A DNA stretch of 64,000 nt from Hermatobates lingyangjiaoensis. Lineage: Eukaryota > Arthropoda > Insecta > Hemiptera > Hermatobatidae. Where the stretch lies: the NCBI GenBank assembly GCA_026182355.1, contig JAPFBL010000084.1, positions 11,950,001 to 12,014,000 of the forward strand, given 5' to 3'. Within the stretch, counting starts at the first letter, position 1. Each line of letters opens with the position of its first letter. Shown in pieces: positions 48,127 to 59,020 of the stretch. The translations under genes were made by a program, and so were the position numbers. The notes beneath the pieces are model-generated. The model saw only the letters and a program-made list of their open reading frames with translations. It was not told where the DNA came from and made no database searches.

Positions 48127-48171
48127 GATGAAAAGAACCAAATAGTAACCACCAACGCGTGGTTGAACTTG
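48127..48171 (+). CDS. nAChR alpha subunit, 45-bp exon 3
   Basis: The acceptor TTTCTTGCAG and donor GTAAGT enclose exactly 15 codons: DEKNQIVTTNAWLNL. This joins in phase 0 to exon 2 (ending IIDV) to give the invariant IIDVDEKNQ of alpha7-group nAChR subunits. The encoded segment forms part of loop and beta-strand structure in the ligand-binding domain. Length is the same as exon 3 of CHRNA7 and of insect alpha6. In insects alpha6 exon 3 has mutually exclusive versions (3a/3b), and the TTNAWLNL sequence resembles the 3b type. No second version was found in the window. The distance of 15.7 kb to exon 2 is large, consistent with transposon load. Confidence 0.92.
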
Positions 48172-51100
48172 GTAAGTGTGTGAGAAGGTCTGACAACCCT
48201 CCAACGGGTAAAATGTCTCTCCTCACTCTTTCTCTCTCACTCACTCTGTCTCCTGTATTTCCCTTTACATTTTCTTTACTTTCTTTGTTATCTTCTTTCC
48301 TTCTTCTAATCTCTTTACAGTCCTCCCTTCTTTTTCTCTCCATCTGTACAAGTCACTTAAACTCTTTCTTTTGCTATGTACAATAAAAACACTTAACAAG
48401 CTCCGACTTTCAAAAATTGCTAATTCTCCATTACAATTACAAAAAAAAAAAATCTAGGTCAATCCTAGAGTACACTTGATTTTTGTTAAGTGTCCACTGT
48501 TAAAGGTCCCATGAAGCGCGCCTACTGTATCCAAGCCACTTCTATCCTCCTGTCGACTGATCGCTATCCTTGCACATAGATCCCTTTCTGACATCCCTTA
48601 ATGTTTTTCACTTTGAGTATTATCCTTGGTGTTATATTCTATTTAAGTTATGCATATTTCAAATAATTAAATGCTGAATCATGCACGGACGCATATAGAG
48701 AAGCTTTGCATGCTTAATGGATGTGTAGCATTTTAAATTGGTCCTCTACGTCGAATCACATATTATTTAATGTTTTTGTTGTTGGTACCACCTTTTGGCA
48801 CCGATATATAATGTTGATTCATATTCTTTTCACCTATTATATCAGATGTTATCCTGAACACACCCTGCTTTTTTCCTCATTTTGTAGATCAGATATCCAC
48901 TTTGATACCTCTTCCTACCATCACTGGTAGATGACGTCTGGTCCCGTTACTGATCATGCACACACTACCCACCCCTAACACATTCTTTTGTAAACAAAAT
49001 ATTCTGAAATCATAATGTTGAATGATCGTTACAGTTGTTAACTTTGCACATTACATACACTCTCTTCTAATCCCTCGCTAAAAAAACCCTCCTTGAAGAT
49101 GTGGTGCACAATCAATTCTTGATTTTTCCTTCCCTTACGATTGGATTTATTTTATTTTAAATTTTCTCGAGCATTTTAATACTATTAGCAAATTACTGTT
49201 ATATTGTGGTGTACTTGCATATATACCTATGCGAGTACACCATTTAATCAAACTTCTTTTTTTCAAATCCATCTATCTCATTTTCATTTTCTCGCATCCA
49301 CACTTACCTTTTCAGCTTAGCTTTTTTTTTGTAGGAAATCTTGTAGAATAATGTAGAACGCTATTATCAGATTCTATATTTTATTCTCTGATGAACTTTT
49401 TTTTATTATTTAAACTTTCACATATCATCCCTGATCCTCTTACTATCCTTGAAAAACTAGAATACACAGTAAAATGAAATACTATCAATCACATATAGTT
49501 TTCCAGTTATTCACGACCCCTATATCCTGATATAATAAGTAGAATTTTGCCGACATTTTTCATAGTCACGCACTTGGCAATATTTAATGTGCTGTTTAAT
49601 TATTATATAAAATTAAAAAAAAACTATGTGCGAAAGATGAGTAAACACTGTTTTTTGAGCTGATTGTTTTAGCATTTAAATGTCATATAATGCCAGAGAC
49701 CTTTTACCCGTAGAGGTGTTTATACTAACAGTCACCCGGCCCACCCTCTCATGCTCTTGCTTAGCGCTGATAGCACAAGGCCTCGTCATGCTTTCTCCTG
49801 CCCTACTCCAGTCACATCAGACCAGTGAGTTTGTTCCAGAAACTCAGAAATAAAGCTAACCTATTCAGGCAAGACCTTAACTTGAATCGGTAATGTTTCT
49901 GTCAAACTGATCTAATAGACATACAATATATAAACCCTTATATGAATGGTAATATTCAACAAAATGTATTTCGTAATATTTTTTCCCAATATTTCATGGT
50001 AATTTTGCTCCATGTAACCTTCTTATGTATTAAGACATTCAGTCATGAAACAATATTGACAGAATTACTAATCATTAACACTGTTTAAAATAAATAAAAA
50101 ACAAAGCAAAGATTCAATTTTTTTTAGTAGAGTAAATTGAATATACAGAACACTGTATTCCAGAAAATGATAATGATTATTGAGTTAAATATTCATTCAT
50201 AATTATATGTTAAACTGTAGTCAGTTTGTACAAAAAGTTAATTAAATGATTTTTAAATTTATATTTTTACAGAATCAAATGGTAAGTTTGAATAAAGTGT
50301 AATAAAACATGAATAACTTAATTGTATTAAAACAACTTATAACAAGTAATTGGGATAATATAATAATCGAAATTTCTTACTCTCAATATGATTATAAAAA
50401 ATAAGTCAATCATAAGACGACAATTATCAATTAATAATTTAATCCAATGAAAATGTACTTGCATTATATCAAAGTGTCATGCAAATTATAGATAATAATA
50501 AGGATAATGCTTTACAAAATTTTTATATTTTAAAATTTAATTACATATTTATAATTATCCTTGATATAATATAACTGTTTGTTTGCATTAAATCATTATT
50601 GCTTTTACTTGTAGCCTGGATGATGAATTAAATTGATTCGTTTTTGTCTTTTTATTTCTGAGCTGATGGTTGTTTGGGGGTAGGATGCCTGTTGAGGCAT
50701 TGAAGTAATGGAATAGTTGAGGCAGTCGTCGGCGAGTGCTTTGTGTAGAGCCGAGGCGAGAGAATGGGAGAGGTTGAGAGAGTTGGTGTACCATTGATGG
50801 TTGTCTTTCTAACATGGAGCCTTGTTTCTGATTGCATGGAATTGATGATAGGATGAGAAGAATCAGCTTCTAATTACAAACATTTGGTTAAAACTGGTAA
50901 GTCAAGATAAACTGTCTTTAAACCCTATAAGGTTTACACAGAATGGCTGCTGAATAAGAACCAATAGAGTTAATTAACTATTGAATTAAATGAAGTTATT
51001 TTTTTTTTAAAATTAATGTTCCATATTAAATTTCAAGCTGCCATTGTTTTTAGATCAGCTCACATAGTGCTATGCGTCTAAATATTGTTCGAGATTTTAA

Positions 51101-51970
51101 TTTCGACTATGTAAGATTAACTAACTACTTCATTTGTATCTTATCTATTGAAGTGAATTTATTATCCAAAATTAAGTTAATTAATACATTAAATTGGTGA
51201 TAGATTTAAATATAAACGATTAATAATTTTAATAACTGAATATAATTTATGTCACCAATAATGTTATTTTAAATGGTATAAAATTAAAAATTGAATGACT
51301 GAATGGAATCACTTATATATAATGTATCAATATAAAGCTAGTCATATTTATAAACAGATAAATTTAAAATACTGTTCTAAGATAAATAATAATATAATTA
51401 CACTAAAGCACATTATTGTTATTAAAGTTGAAAAATAAAATGAGGTTTTTATTTATAATTAATTGAAAATGCAACTATGAATCTGGAGATCCTGACATTG
51501 CTAGGGAATATTATAGGGTGGAATAATTTTTTTATTGAGTAATCAGTCCATTAATAAATAAAATATACGAGAATATATTTGGAAAAAAAATATTACGTTT
51601 TCGAATTTTTTTAAGCAATTATCCATTTATTATAACGTGTAATTGTAGCAGGTCTATTGAATTACACATTAAGATTAAAACAAACGATATAATACCTAAT
51701 TTCTTTAATTTTCTGAAATTATATAAAGAGATTATCCATAATAAGTCTAACTAAAAATTAGTTTAAAAATAGAAAAAAAATAAATATATTCTTAACTTTA
51801 AAAGTTAAACAAACATAGACGGACAAACAGTTGTATATATATAATTTGAGATCTTCTGTTCTCAAAGAAAGAAAGGGTGGAAAAACTCTCGTTATTCTTA
51901 CAAACTCTAATTATTTTTTTAATGTAGATATATATCAAAGCAAATCCACAGTAAGGAATTCAAATATAGG
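48172..51970 (+). other. nAChR intron 3, AT-rich
   Basis: No downstream exon (an EWNDYNLRW-like block) was found. A CT-rich patch follows exon 3 (48215-48350). A G-rich patch at 50640-50830 has an unsupported open frame. A short hairpin is at 49208-49241. Confidence 0.45.
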
Positions 51971-52017
51971 CCTAAGATTTGACTAAAGTAACTGATCCTC
52001 GTCAGAGTCAGACGGAT
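51971..52017 (-). ncRNA. Hammerhead-like motif, divergent
   Basis: Minus strand: GACT, CTGACGA, GGATCAG...TTAGTC, AAA, ATCTT, AGGCC. The start is identical to family A (GACTCTGACGA) but stem II is different and the GAA box is damaged. Confidence 0.45.
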
Positions 52018-52143
52018 TGTAACGTAGACCAGTCACTTCTGCTGAAAAACCTTAAAACGACTAAACAACGACTAAAATTTTTTTTACTGCTGTTAAAAAA
52101 ATAACAATAATTTTTATTTCATAAGTTATTTGAGAAATCATGT

Positions 52144-52178
<35 letters not shown>

Positions 52179-52705
52179 GATGCGATGTTGACCAATGGGA
52201 GTAGAGTTACAGGTCCAAGCGTAAGGTCCCAGTTGCCCGCTGCTCAGCAAAAAGCCTTTGCGTTCTGCCAATAGGTATAGAGGTTGCACAGTCCCTCTGT
52301 GTTAAATGATGTTTGGCAGAAAACATTAGCCTCACTTTACAGTGAACTCCTGTTCCCTTTCTATTTTTGATTTTTGTGGTGGTTGGGTGTTGTTGTTGTT
52401 TACTATTTTCTGTTACGGATATTGCTGGATATTTAAATGATACTCTCGGTTGTTTACTGCGAAAAGCCGCCTTCATCTTCATGCCAACAGGGGTAGAGGT
52501 TGCACAGTCCCTCTTGATTATTAAGAGATGTTGACACTGGAATCCAACTTCTTCTCGTAGAAACATCTTCAAGTTGTAGGTTTTGTATATTGTTCTCTTC
52601 GGTTTCTTATGTTCATGTTTTTTCTTCAGTTGAATGTTATTGCTGCTATTGATGGGTGGCTGGTAGGTGATGAAAAGTTCTGCACTGTTGACCTGGTGGT
52701 GGTAT

Positions 52706-52746
52706 TTGCGACATGTTTCAACCATTCTCTGGTTATCTTCAGGCAA
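52706..52746 (-). ncRNA. Hammerhead-like ribozyme motif, PLE family C (left arm)
   Basis: Mirror image of the motif at 52819-52859. Confidence 0.65.
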
Positions 52747-52818
52747 GGAAATGGCCCAGACGTTGGTCCTTATATACATAGAAAACTGTATATAAGGACC
52801 AACGTCTGGGCCATTTCC

Positions 52819-52859
52819 TTGCCTGAAGATAACCAGAGAATGGTTGAAACATGTCGCAA
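52819..52859 (+). ncRNA. Hammerhead-like ribozyme motif, PLE family C (right arm)
   Basis: Stem I TTGC/GCAA perfect, core CTGAAGA, one unpaired T, stem II AACC...GGTT, GAA, palindromic stem III ACATGT, cleavage base C. All conserved core bases are present. Confidence 0.7.
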
Positions 52860-53420
52860 ATACCACCACCAGGTCAACAGTGCAGAACTTTTCATCACCT
52901 ACCAGCCACCCATCAATAGCAGCAATAACATTCAACTGAAGAAAAAACATGAACATAAGAAACCGAAGAGAACAATATACAAAACCTACAACTTGAAGAT
53001 GTTTCTACGAGAAGAAGTTGGATTCCAGTGTCAACATCTCTTAATAATCAAGAGGGACTGTGCAACCTCTACCCCTGTTGGCATGAAGATGAAGGCGGCT
53101 TTTCGCAGTAAACAACCGAGAGTATCATTTAAATATCCAGCAATATCCGTAACAGAAAATAGTAAACAACAACAACACCCAACCACCACAAAAATCAAAA
53201 ATAGAAAGGGAACAGGAGTTCACTGTAAAGTGAGGCTAATGTTTTCTGCCAAACATCATTTAACACAGAGGGACTGTGCAACCTCTATACCTATTGGCAG
53301 AACGCAAAGGCTTTTTGCTGAGCAGCGGGCAACTGGGACCTTACGCTTGGACCTGTAACTCTACTCCCATTGGTCAACATCGCATCGAATCATATTCCTT
53401 TCCCCGGACAACCCATAGAA

Positions 53421-53459
<39 letters not shown>

Positions 53460-53499
53460 CATGTCCAAAATACAATAAGAAATTAGAATACGAATAATA

Positions 53500-54122
53500 T
53501 CTTTCGTGATCCTTTCTAATAAATGCAATGTGATCCTTTCTACGTTGGTTTGGCATCTATGATGCTAAATCATCGCATGAATAATCAGAGGCTTTCGGCT
53601 GGCAAACGCAGCAGCCTCCCGCTGCACTCACGCCAATTTCCTCCACCTCAGCTTGAATTAATTTTTCACAGTCCATGTATTAGAAAAAGTCCCTAGTGAT
53701 AACAGACAAGTAACTCTAAAAGCTTCTGAGGAAGCCCGCCTAGATTTGGCTCCTAGGAAAATGCTTCAAACCTGATTTGAATTAAAACCGTTAATTTTGT
53801 TTTTTGTTTTTGTAACTTATATTTTTTTTTATTATATAATTTTATTTTATCATATTATGAGTACATTTTTTGAAATTAAATATTTTAAACTTTTATATAT
53901 TTTTTATAATTTTTATATTTTGTTTTTTCCCCTTTATTCTTCTTTAAATATGTTTCAATCCCGACTCTTAGGTTCTTTATTTTTATTTTCTCCTTCGCGT
54001 TATTCAGTTGACTGTCGTCCCCTTGTAAATTCTCTTTCCTCCCGAGGGCGAACGCTATAACAGTCGGAATATTGAAAACTGAGTCCTTTGTTACGTTTCT
54101 TTCTATGTGTCACAGTTTATTT

Positions 54123-54125
<3 letters not shown>
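53500..54125 (+). pseudogene. PLE GIY-YIG C-terminal fragment and 3' end
   Basis: Reads QCDPFYVGLASMMLNHRMNN (53527-53586), the YVG and LNxRMNxH part of the endonuclease, then LPLHSRQFPPPQLELIF and, after stops, KASEEARLDLAPRKML. About 300 bases later a decayed hammerhead-like stretch (about 54040-54075, GGCGAAC...GAATATTG) leads into ACGTTTCTTTCTATGTGTCA and a long (TA)n at 54126. The fragment has the normal order of a PLE 3' part. Confidence 0.7.

Positions 54126-54179
<54 letters not shown>
54126..54179. repeat. (TA)n microsatellite
   Basis: About 27 TA units directly at a PLE 3' end on the left; another PLE end (minus strand) lies to the right. Confidence 0.95.
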
Positions 54180-54181
<2 letters not shown>

Positions 54182-54530
54182 ATAAAAGTATCGACCGTGG
54201 AATAGAAACAAAACTATAGTTTATTGGGACTCGGTCAGTTCTTCAGGTTCAAATAAACCCTCATTGCCAACGTTTTGGTTTTTATTTAAAACCTTTTTCA
54301 TAGGCCTACAAAAACAGAGGAAATATAGGAAATAATACAATCATTCAAAAATCAAACATACATAAAAGTGCAATTAGTTACAATTAAGAAATTATAATAG
54401 AAATTTTTGACTATAGGTTTGTGAGAAAACTTACAGAAGTGTAAATTTTGAAAGAAAAAAACTAAGTATTACATTTCCACGTCTTTTTTGAGACAGTGAA
54501 TATATGATAGTTACTGCTCTTACAGCCCTA
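54180..54530 (-). mobile_element. PLE terminus with CTATGAA-type hammerhead-like motif and ORF-start relic
   Basis: Minus strand: codons at 54410-54530 resemble the RAVTIIYSLSQK start region of a pLTR. At 54266-54305 there is a GCC, TATGAAAA, GGTTTTAAATAAAAACC, AA, ACGT, T, GGC series shared with 62443-62481 and 63525-63563. The sequence ends at the (TA)n of 54126-54179. Confidence 0.55.
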
Positions 54531-54591
54531 ACTTTCCACTAATTTATCACATGCAGATCGTACATTGATTTACGATCAATCTCAAAAAGAT

Positions 54592-54622
54592 AACATTTTG
54601 ACGAAATGTCGTCATCAGAAGA
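54592..54622 (-). ncRNA. Hammerhead-like motif (decayed)
   Basis: CTGATGA, one unpaired C, stem II GAC...GTC, AAA in place of GAA, then ATGTT. It lies 3' of the endonuclease relic on the same strand, where a pLTR would be expected. Confidence 0.5.
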
Positions 54623-54899
54623 GGAGATATGACTGGTTTGAGGAGCAAAACCACATTAGAAAATCCATTTGTAGTAGTCGTGGTAAAAGTGCTGCAGACA
54701 TACGGAGGGAGGGAGAGGGACAAATAATAAAGTAACAAAAGAAATGAGAAAACATTGAAATAATATAAATAGTGCAGATAATAAATTAAAATCAGATATC
54801 TATAAAACAAGTATGATAGAAAAGGATAAGAAATAAAAGAGCAATACTGAATATAAAACGCTAAGTAATATAAATAAATAATAATGAAAAAATAGTAAA

Positions 54900-55235
54900 G
54901 AAATGATAGATACTGAACTAACTTTTGAGATTGAGTACAGAAGTTATTCTAGCACCAAGAAGTGCCCCTTCAGAGGTCCTCAAGTTAACAATAGTGTTGG
55001 AATCTGTGACCTGTTTAAAGTTAACCAGGTTAAGCTAGAAACAGTTATTGAACTTGAGTCTGTTGAGAGTTTGAGTGGACGGCAACAGGAAGGTTGCTGT
55101 GTTGACTAAGAGAAGCCCTATGACCATTCATACGCAGGTTCAGCTTAGTAGAGGCCAAGCCTAACTAAAACCTTCACACCGGGTACAAACGGTAGACACA
55201 GTTTAGGAAAATATAGCAAGTGTTAGTATTTATTG
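54900..55235 (-). pseudogene. PLE GIY-YIG endonuclease fragment
   Basis: Minus strand: LASTKLNLRMNGHRASLSQH (about 55095-55155) matches the conserved LxxRMNxHR of PLE endonucleases. SNLPVAVHSNS, VTDSNTIVNLRTSEGALLGA and RITSVLNLKS follow in shifted frames. The start of the domain is disrupted. Upstream is (TA)n at about 55244-55280. Confidence 0.7.
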
Positions 55236-55241
55236 GAGAGG

Positions 55242-55280
<39 letters not shown>

Positions 55281-55286
<6 letters not shown>

Positions 55287-56690
55287 ATATTATAAAATAT
55301 TTATTAATTATGTATTATATTTTAAAGAGAGCTTCATATTTCATTGAGATTTCATTTTGCTAATATTCAGGAACTATTAACCATATTATGGTATATGATA
55401 TATATATTCTGAACTATCAAACTCAAATTAGGAATGACCAGGTTGTTTATCTCTTTTCAGTTCTGTTACAATGTAACTTCTTGAAAGTCTTCAGCACTGT
55501 TCTAATAGTATCAGTTATTAATATTGTTTTTTTTAGGATAATCTATCGTAATGTTATGATTTACGTATATAGGCTAAAAGTAATATTGATATAACAAAAG
55601 AAAATTGTTAAAATTAACAACATTTCGAGTAGCAGGAGTCAGGATAATAGCAGAAATGAAGATAAAGCCCGTTTGAGATGATCTCAACAAAGCCAAATAC
55701 GAGTTTAATTGATTCGAATGAATGAAGGAGAGCATCCATCAGACAGAGTAGAAACCTGGCTGTTGCTCTCCACGAGTTATTCTATTCAATCTAATAACTG
55801 TTTTAAAGATCAGGTTCTTAAACAAGTAACCATCGACTAAAGGCGTTTAACTTAGAGTCCCTGAGGAACTTACATTTTGTTACTTGAGGCCCGATCATTA
55901 ACCGATTTAAACGGAATGCGCAACAAGTTTCTCTTTCAATTTTTAATTGGTTCTCTGTTTATTTATTTACTTGATGCCTTTTTTATTTTTGTCTGAGATA
56001 AGTATATTCTTGTCGTTATATCGTAGTAATTTTGAATGTCAACAATTTTCTTCCTATTTCTCCATTTCAATTATTGATCTCTATTTAGTCAGCTATTAGC
56101 TATCATTTAGGATTTGACGTTTCAAAACGTAGTGTGGACGGAAGAATGTACCTAACGGCTTTCTTAAAACATCATTCCTTTTTGCTACACCTGAAAGCGA
56201 ACATTCTCTCGACTTATTACTCTTCTTGTTATTTTCTTATAACTAACTGGTGGCCAAAATACTGATAGTAGTGACTACTAATAGAAACATCCGTCTTTAA
56301 ATGAGTTCAGAAAAGGTTTTCAAAAAGTATACTCTGATTTCTGAAACTTACCTCTTTATTTATTTATAATTTTTCACTTCACATTACTCCTTATCTTTTA
56401 ATGCCCTTTCAGCAAGTTTGTGTTGTTCAGAATATTAATTGTTATAATAAACTGTATGTACTATTGTTTGTCTATCCCCATTAACTTCTTTCTCTTTTAT
56501 TAAATGAAGGTATTCTTTTAAATTCAATCAAAACTTTCATCATAGTAATCGTTAAAATAACCAAGTCAAAAACACTGACTAAATGAAATGAAACTAAATG
56601 AATACATGGAAAAGTAATAATGATCACCCACTATAAAAGCCCATTGTTAGTAGCCTATTTACAAAAAATAATAACCAAGTCAAAAACTCA
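55281..56690. other. AT-rich stretch without a clear feature
   Basis: No domain in the short frames. The end part (56390-56690) shares short phrases with 27600-27700 (CAGCAAGTTTGTGTTGTTC against AAGCTTGTGTTGTTCC) and may be older PLE body sequence. Confidence 0.4.
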
Positions 56691-56699
56691 CCTTTAAAG

Positions 56700-57282
56700 A
56701 AATGAAATCTGGTGTACGATATACTTGTACTAATGGAACTGTGTAACCCAAAAACAGTCGTATATTGGTATGACTACCAACTCCCTATCAAGAAGACTTA
56801 CCGTGAACTTAATGAATATATCGGAGCACCTAATAAGCATCTGTAAGAGGAACAAAACATGAAATTAACCCCAGAGATGCTGGTTTCAAATACAAAAATA
56901 ATTAAAGAAAAGAATAACCACCACAAACTGAAAACTTTGGATGCTATACTTATTCAGAAGTGGAAAACACATTTAAATAATCGGATTGAAAATAGCACCA
57001 ACATTTTAAAGCTATTTCAACTTATTAAGGATAAGCAGGACCTTTGCAAGAACCCCATTGTCCTCACTTTGCTTATATAAACTAGAAAATTGAGCCATGA
57101 AGTTATTCATGACCTGATTATTCGAAACGTGTCGACTATAGATAAATACTTTACTGTGTGGACAAAATAATGAGAGCGTTATTTAATAAAATTGAAAAGT
57201 TTGTTAAAACACAGGTATTAGCTAAGTTTGGTGTTATTTAATCACATATGTCTTACGGAATGCTCCCAAAATTGACATATAT
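56700..57282 (+). pseudogene. PLE GIY-YIG fragment with 3' pLTR
   Basis: Reads QSYIGMTTNSLSRRLTVNLM (about 56755-56815), the YIG and LSRRLTxxL core, then LTPEMLVSNTKIIKEKN and HHKLKTLDAILIQKWKTHL, the C-terminal region (open at 56859-57080). A damaged hammerhead-like stretch at 57110-57137 (GACCTGATTATTCGAAACGT...GTCGAC) precedes an ATG at 57169 reading MRALFNKIEKFVKTQ and ending MLPKLTYI at the (TA)n. The arginine after LSR is kept, unlike the copy at 3790. Confidence 0.75.
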
Positions 57283-57339
57283 ATATATAATTATGGCTTA
57301 AATTTAATTGAAATTGAATTCATACGAAGTTTTGAAGGA

Positions 57340-58165
57340 GTTCTGTTCTTCCTCCCAGCATTTGTTCTCTTAAAAAGGTTTTTAGAGATTCAAGACCAAA
57401 TCTAAGAACTTCCTTGGTAAATGTTATAACATATATAGTGTATTCTACATATGTTTTAATATTAATCATGCTTATGATGTTATAATAGAGACTGGGTCTC
57501 CGGCTCCCCCCCCCCCCCCCCCCACCCATCGCTCAATTATCTTTTATGAGGGCATTTAGAGTTTCTGGACAACTTCAGTTCTCTTCTTAGAAAACGTTTT
57601 TAAATAGTGCAGTGTCCTATATATAGGGTTTAAATTTCTTAAAATAGTTAATATAGGAACATTTAAACGAGTATTCTGCTCAACTCTGTTTTCTTATGAA
57701 GACATTAAGATATTCAGAACAACTTTCACTGCCTCTCTCGAAAAATGTTATTATACATTAAGCGTTTTATACCTAAAGTTTATTTTTTTCAAATAGTATA
57801 TATTAAGTTTTAAACAGAAGTTATACTTCTTCCTACCACCCTTTTAGGATATTCAATACCACCTCTATTGACCTCCTCATAAAAACGTTCAGCGTAATTC
57901 AGTATCGTTTTATCAGATAAAACGTAATAAATAATGAATATATATTTATATATACTTTTAAAGAGTGGTTTTGTCCCTTCACTTCAGATTTCTTCTTATA
58001 GAGACATTCAAGATTGTTCCCATTGTTTTTGCCGGAAAATACATGGTCCAGTTTTTGTAGAATAGTTGAAAAATTTGAGACTGGCTTCTACTTGCCTCCC
58101 TCTTCTTGAGCGTATATATACAAATCTGAACCATTTCAATTCTCTTCCCTTTAAAATATTATTGA
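57340..58165. repeat. Degenerate tandem repeat, about 150-bp period
   Basis: Related phrases of the type TTCTTATGAAGACATT...GAAAAACGTT recur near 57355, 57545, 57690, 57840 and 57990, and more faintly near 58110, with comparable TTTAAATTT segments between. One further unit lies at about 59040-59100. The repeat is old and has no recognised function. Confidence 0.5.
57506..57523. repeat. Poly(C) run of 18
   Basis: An unbroken C homopolymer within AT-rich DNA; its length may be inexact because of sequencing. Confidence 0.9.
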
Positions 58166-58455
58166 ATATAATTTTTCATACAGATAGTTTAAATTTAATT
58201 CAACTTCATAATGAATAATGCTGTGGAAAAAGGAATGAAGAAACTCGTTCCAGAGCTTACTGGCTTGGAATTTGAACACTAATGCTACATGATTAATTAA
58301 CACATACACTAGTGTCCACGGGTCTCGGGCCATCTGGTACAGTATATGTTTATATGTATGCACAACGGTCGATGTAATTCACCTTGTTTAGCCATCATGG
58401 CTTGAAGTTTCGACGGCCTCTTACCATAAAAAAAAAATCTGGAGTGGTTTATTGA

Positions 58456-58650
58456 TGTACTGAAGATGAATGTTGATTATTCAAAATATGCCAACTGTAG
58501 GAAATATACTTTACTGTGTGGACAAAAGAGAGTGTTATTTAATAAAATTAAAAAGTTTGTTAAATAACAGGTATTAGCTAAGTTTGGTGTTATTTTTAAT
58601 CACATATATCTTAAGGAATTCTAACAAAATTTACATATATATATATATAT
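58456..58650 (+). mobile_element. PLE pLTR fragment next to (TA)n
   Basis: A hammerhead-like motif at 58457-58495 (CTGAAGA, T, GAATG...TATTC, AAA, ATATG) is followed by codons related to LFNKIEKFVK and LAKFGVIF and then a (TA)n tract at 58634. It is a diverged copy of the 57110-57282 terminus. Confidence 0.6.
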
Positions 58651-58719
58651 AACAAGATTTCATATAAACACGTGAAATAACAATCAATGGTCAAACCACA
58701 ATATTAAATAGGAAAAAAA

Positions 58720-58762
58720 GACTAAGATCTTTCAACCGTAAGAAGCGGTCTTCGTCAGAGTC
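58720..58762 (-). ncRNA. Hammerhead-like ribozyme motif, PLE family A
   Basis: Complete core with stem I GACT/AGTC, GAA and AGATCT; one change in the stem II loop. Confidence 0.65.
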
Positions 58763-58800
58763 AAAACCCAACTGACTCTGGCGAAACTCCGTTGGGTTTT

Positions 58801-58843
58801 GACTCTGACGAAGACCGCTTGATACGGTTGAAAGATCTTAGTC
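58801..58843 (+). ncRNA. Hammerhead-like ribozyme motif, PLE family A
   Basis: Complete 43-nt motif with one loop substitution (TTGATA). Confidence 0.7.
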
Positions 58844-58878
58844 TTTTTTTTTTTTTCAGCTGACCAAGTTGGGTTTTT

Positions 58879-58921
58879 GACTCTGACGAAGACCGCTTGT
58901 TACGGTTGAAAGATCTTAGTC
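58879..58921 (+). ncRNA. Hammerhead-like ribozyme motif, PLE family A
   Basis: Identical to the motif at 656-698. Confidence 0.7.
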
Positions 58922-59020
58922 TTGTTTTCCCATTTTGTTATTGTGGTTTGATCATTGCTTGTTATTTCACGTGTTTATGTGAAATCTTTTATATATATAT
59001 ATATATATATATAATTGTGG

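Larger units (their letters stand above)
52175..53390. mobile_element. Large palindrome of PLE termini, 603-bp arms
   Basis: Arms 52175-52777 and 52788-53390 are exact reverse complements wherever I compared them, around a 10-bp spacer. The outer ends are next to (TA)n on the left (52147-52174) and close to (TA)n on the right (53424-53455). Each arm holds a hammerhead-like motif near the centre and two diverged tandem units with an RDCATSxPxG-coding phrase. A 249-codon frame on each strand is a mirror artefact that reads across the centre, not evidence for a gene. The identity of the arms means recent origin, gene conversion or an assembly artefact. Confidence 0.85.
58651..59020. mobile_element. 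Triple PLE family-A terminus, one inverted and two direct
   Basis: An inverted hairpin (58658-58677) and minus-strand hammerhead-like motif (58720-58762) face two plus-strand motifs (58801-58843 and 58879-58921). The last continues to the forward hairpin (58965-58984) and (TA)n. All three 43-nt motifs are intact or nearly so. This shows head-to-head and tandem joining of termini in 370 bp. Confidence 0.75.

Noticed and set aside
48095..48343. Minus-strand frame across nAChR exon 3
   Set aside because: Shadow of the plus-strand exon and a CT-rich patch.
50588..50837. Minus-strand open frames of 61-75 codons in a G-rich patch
   Set aside because: Proline- and serine-rich composition without domain, splice pair or relative in the window; left as intron.
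52207..53358. Two mirror 249-codon open frames
   Set aside because: They are the same sequence read on both arms of a palindrome and cross its centre. Not an independent gene.
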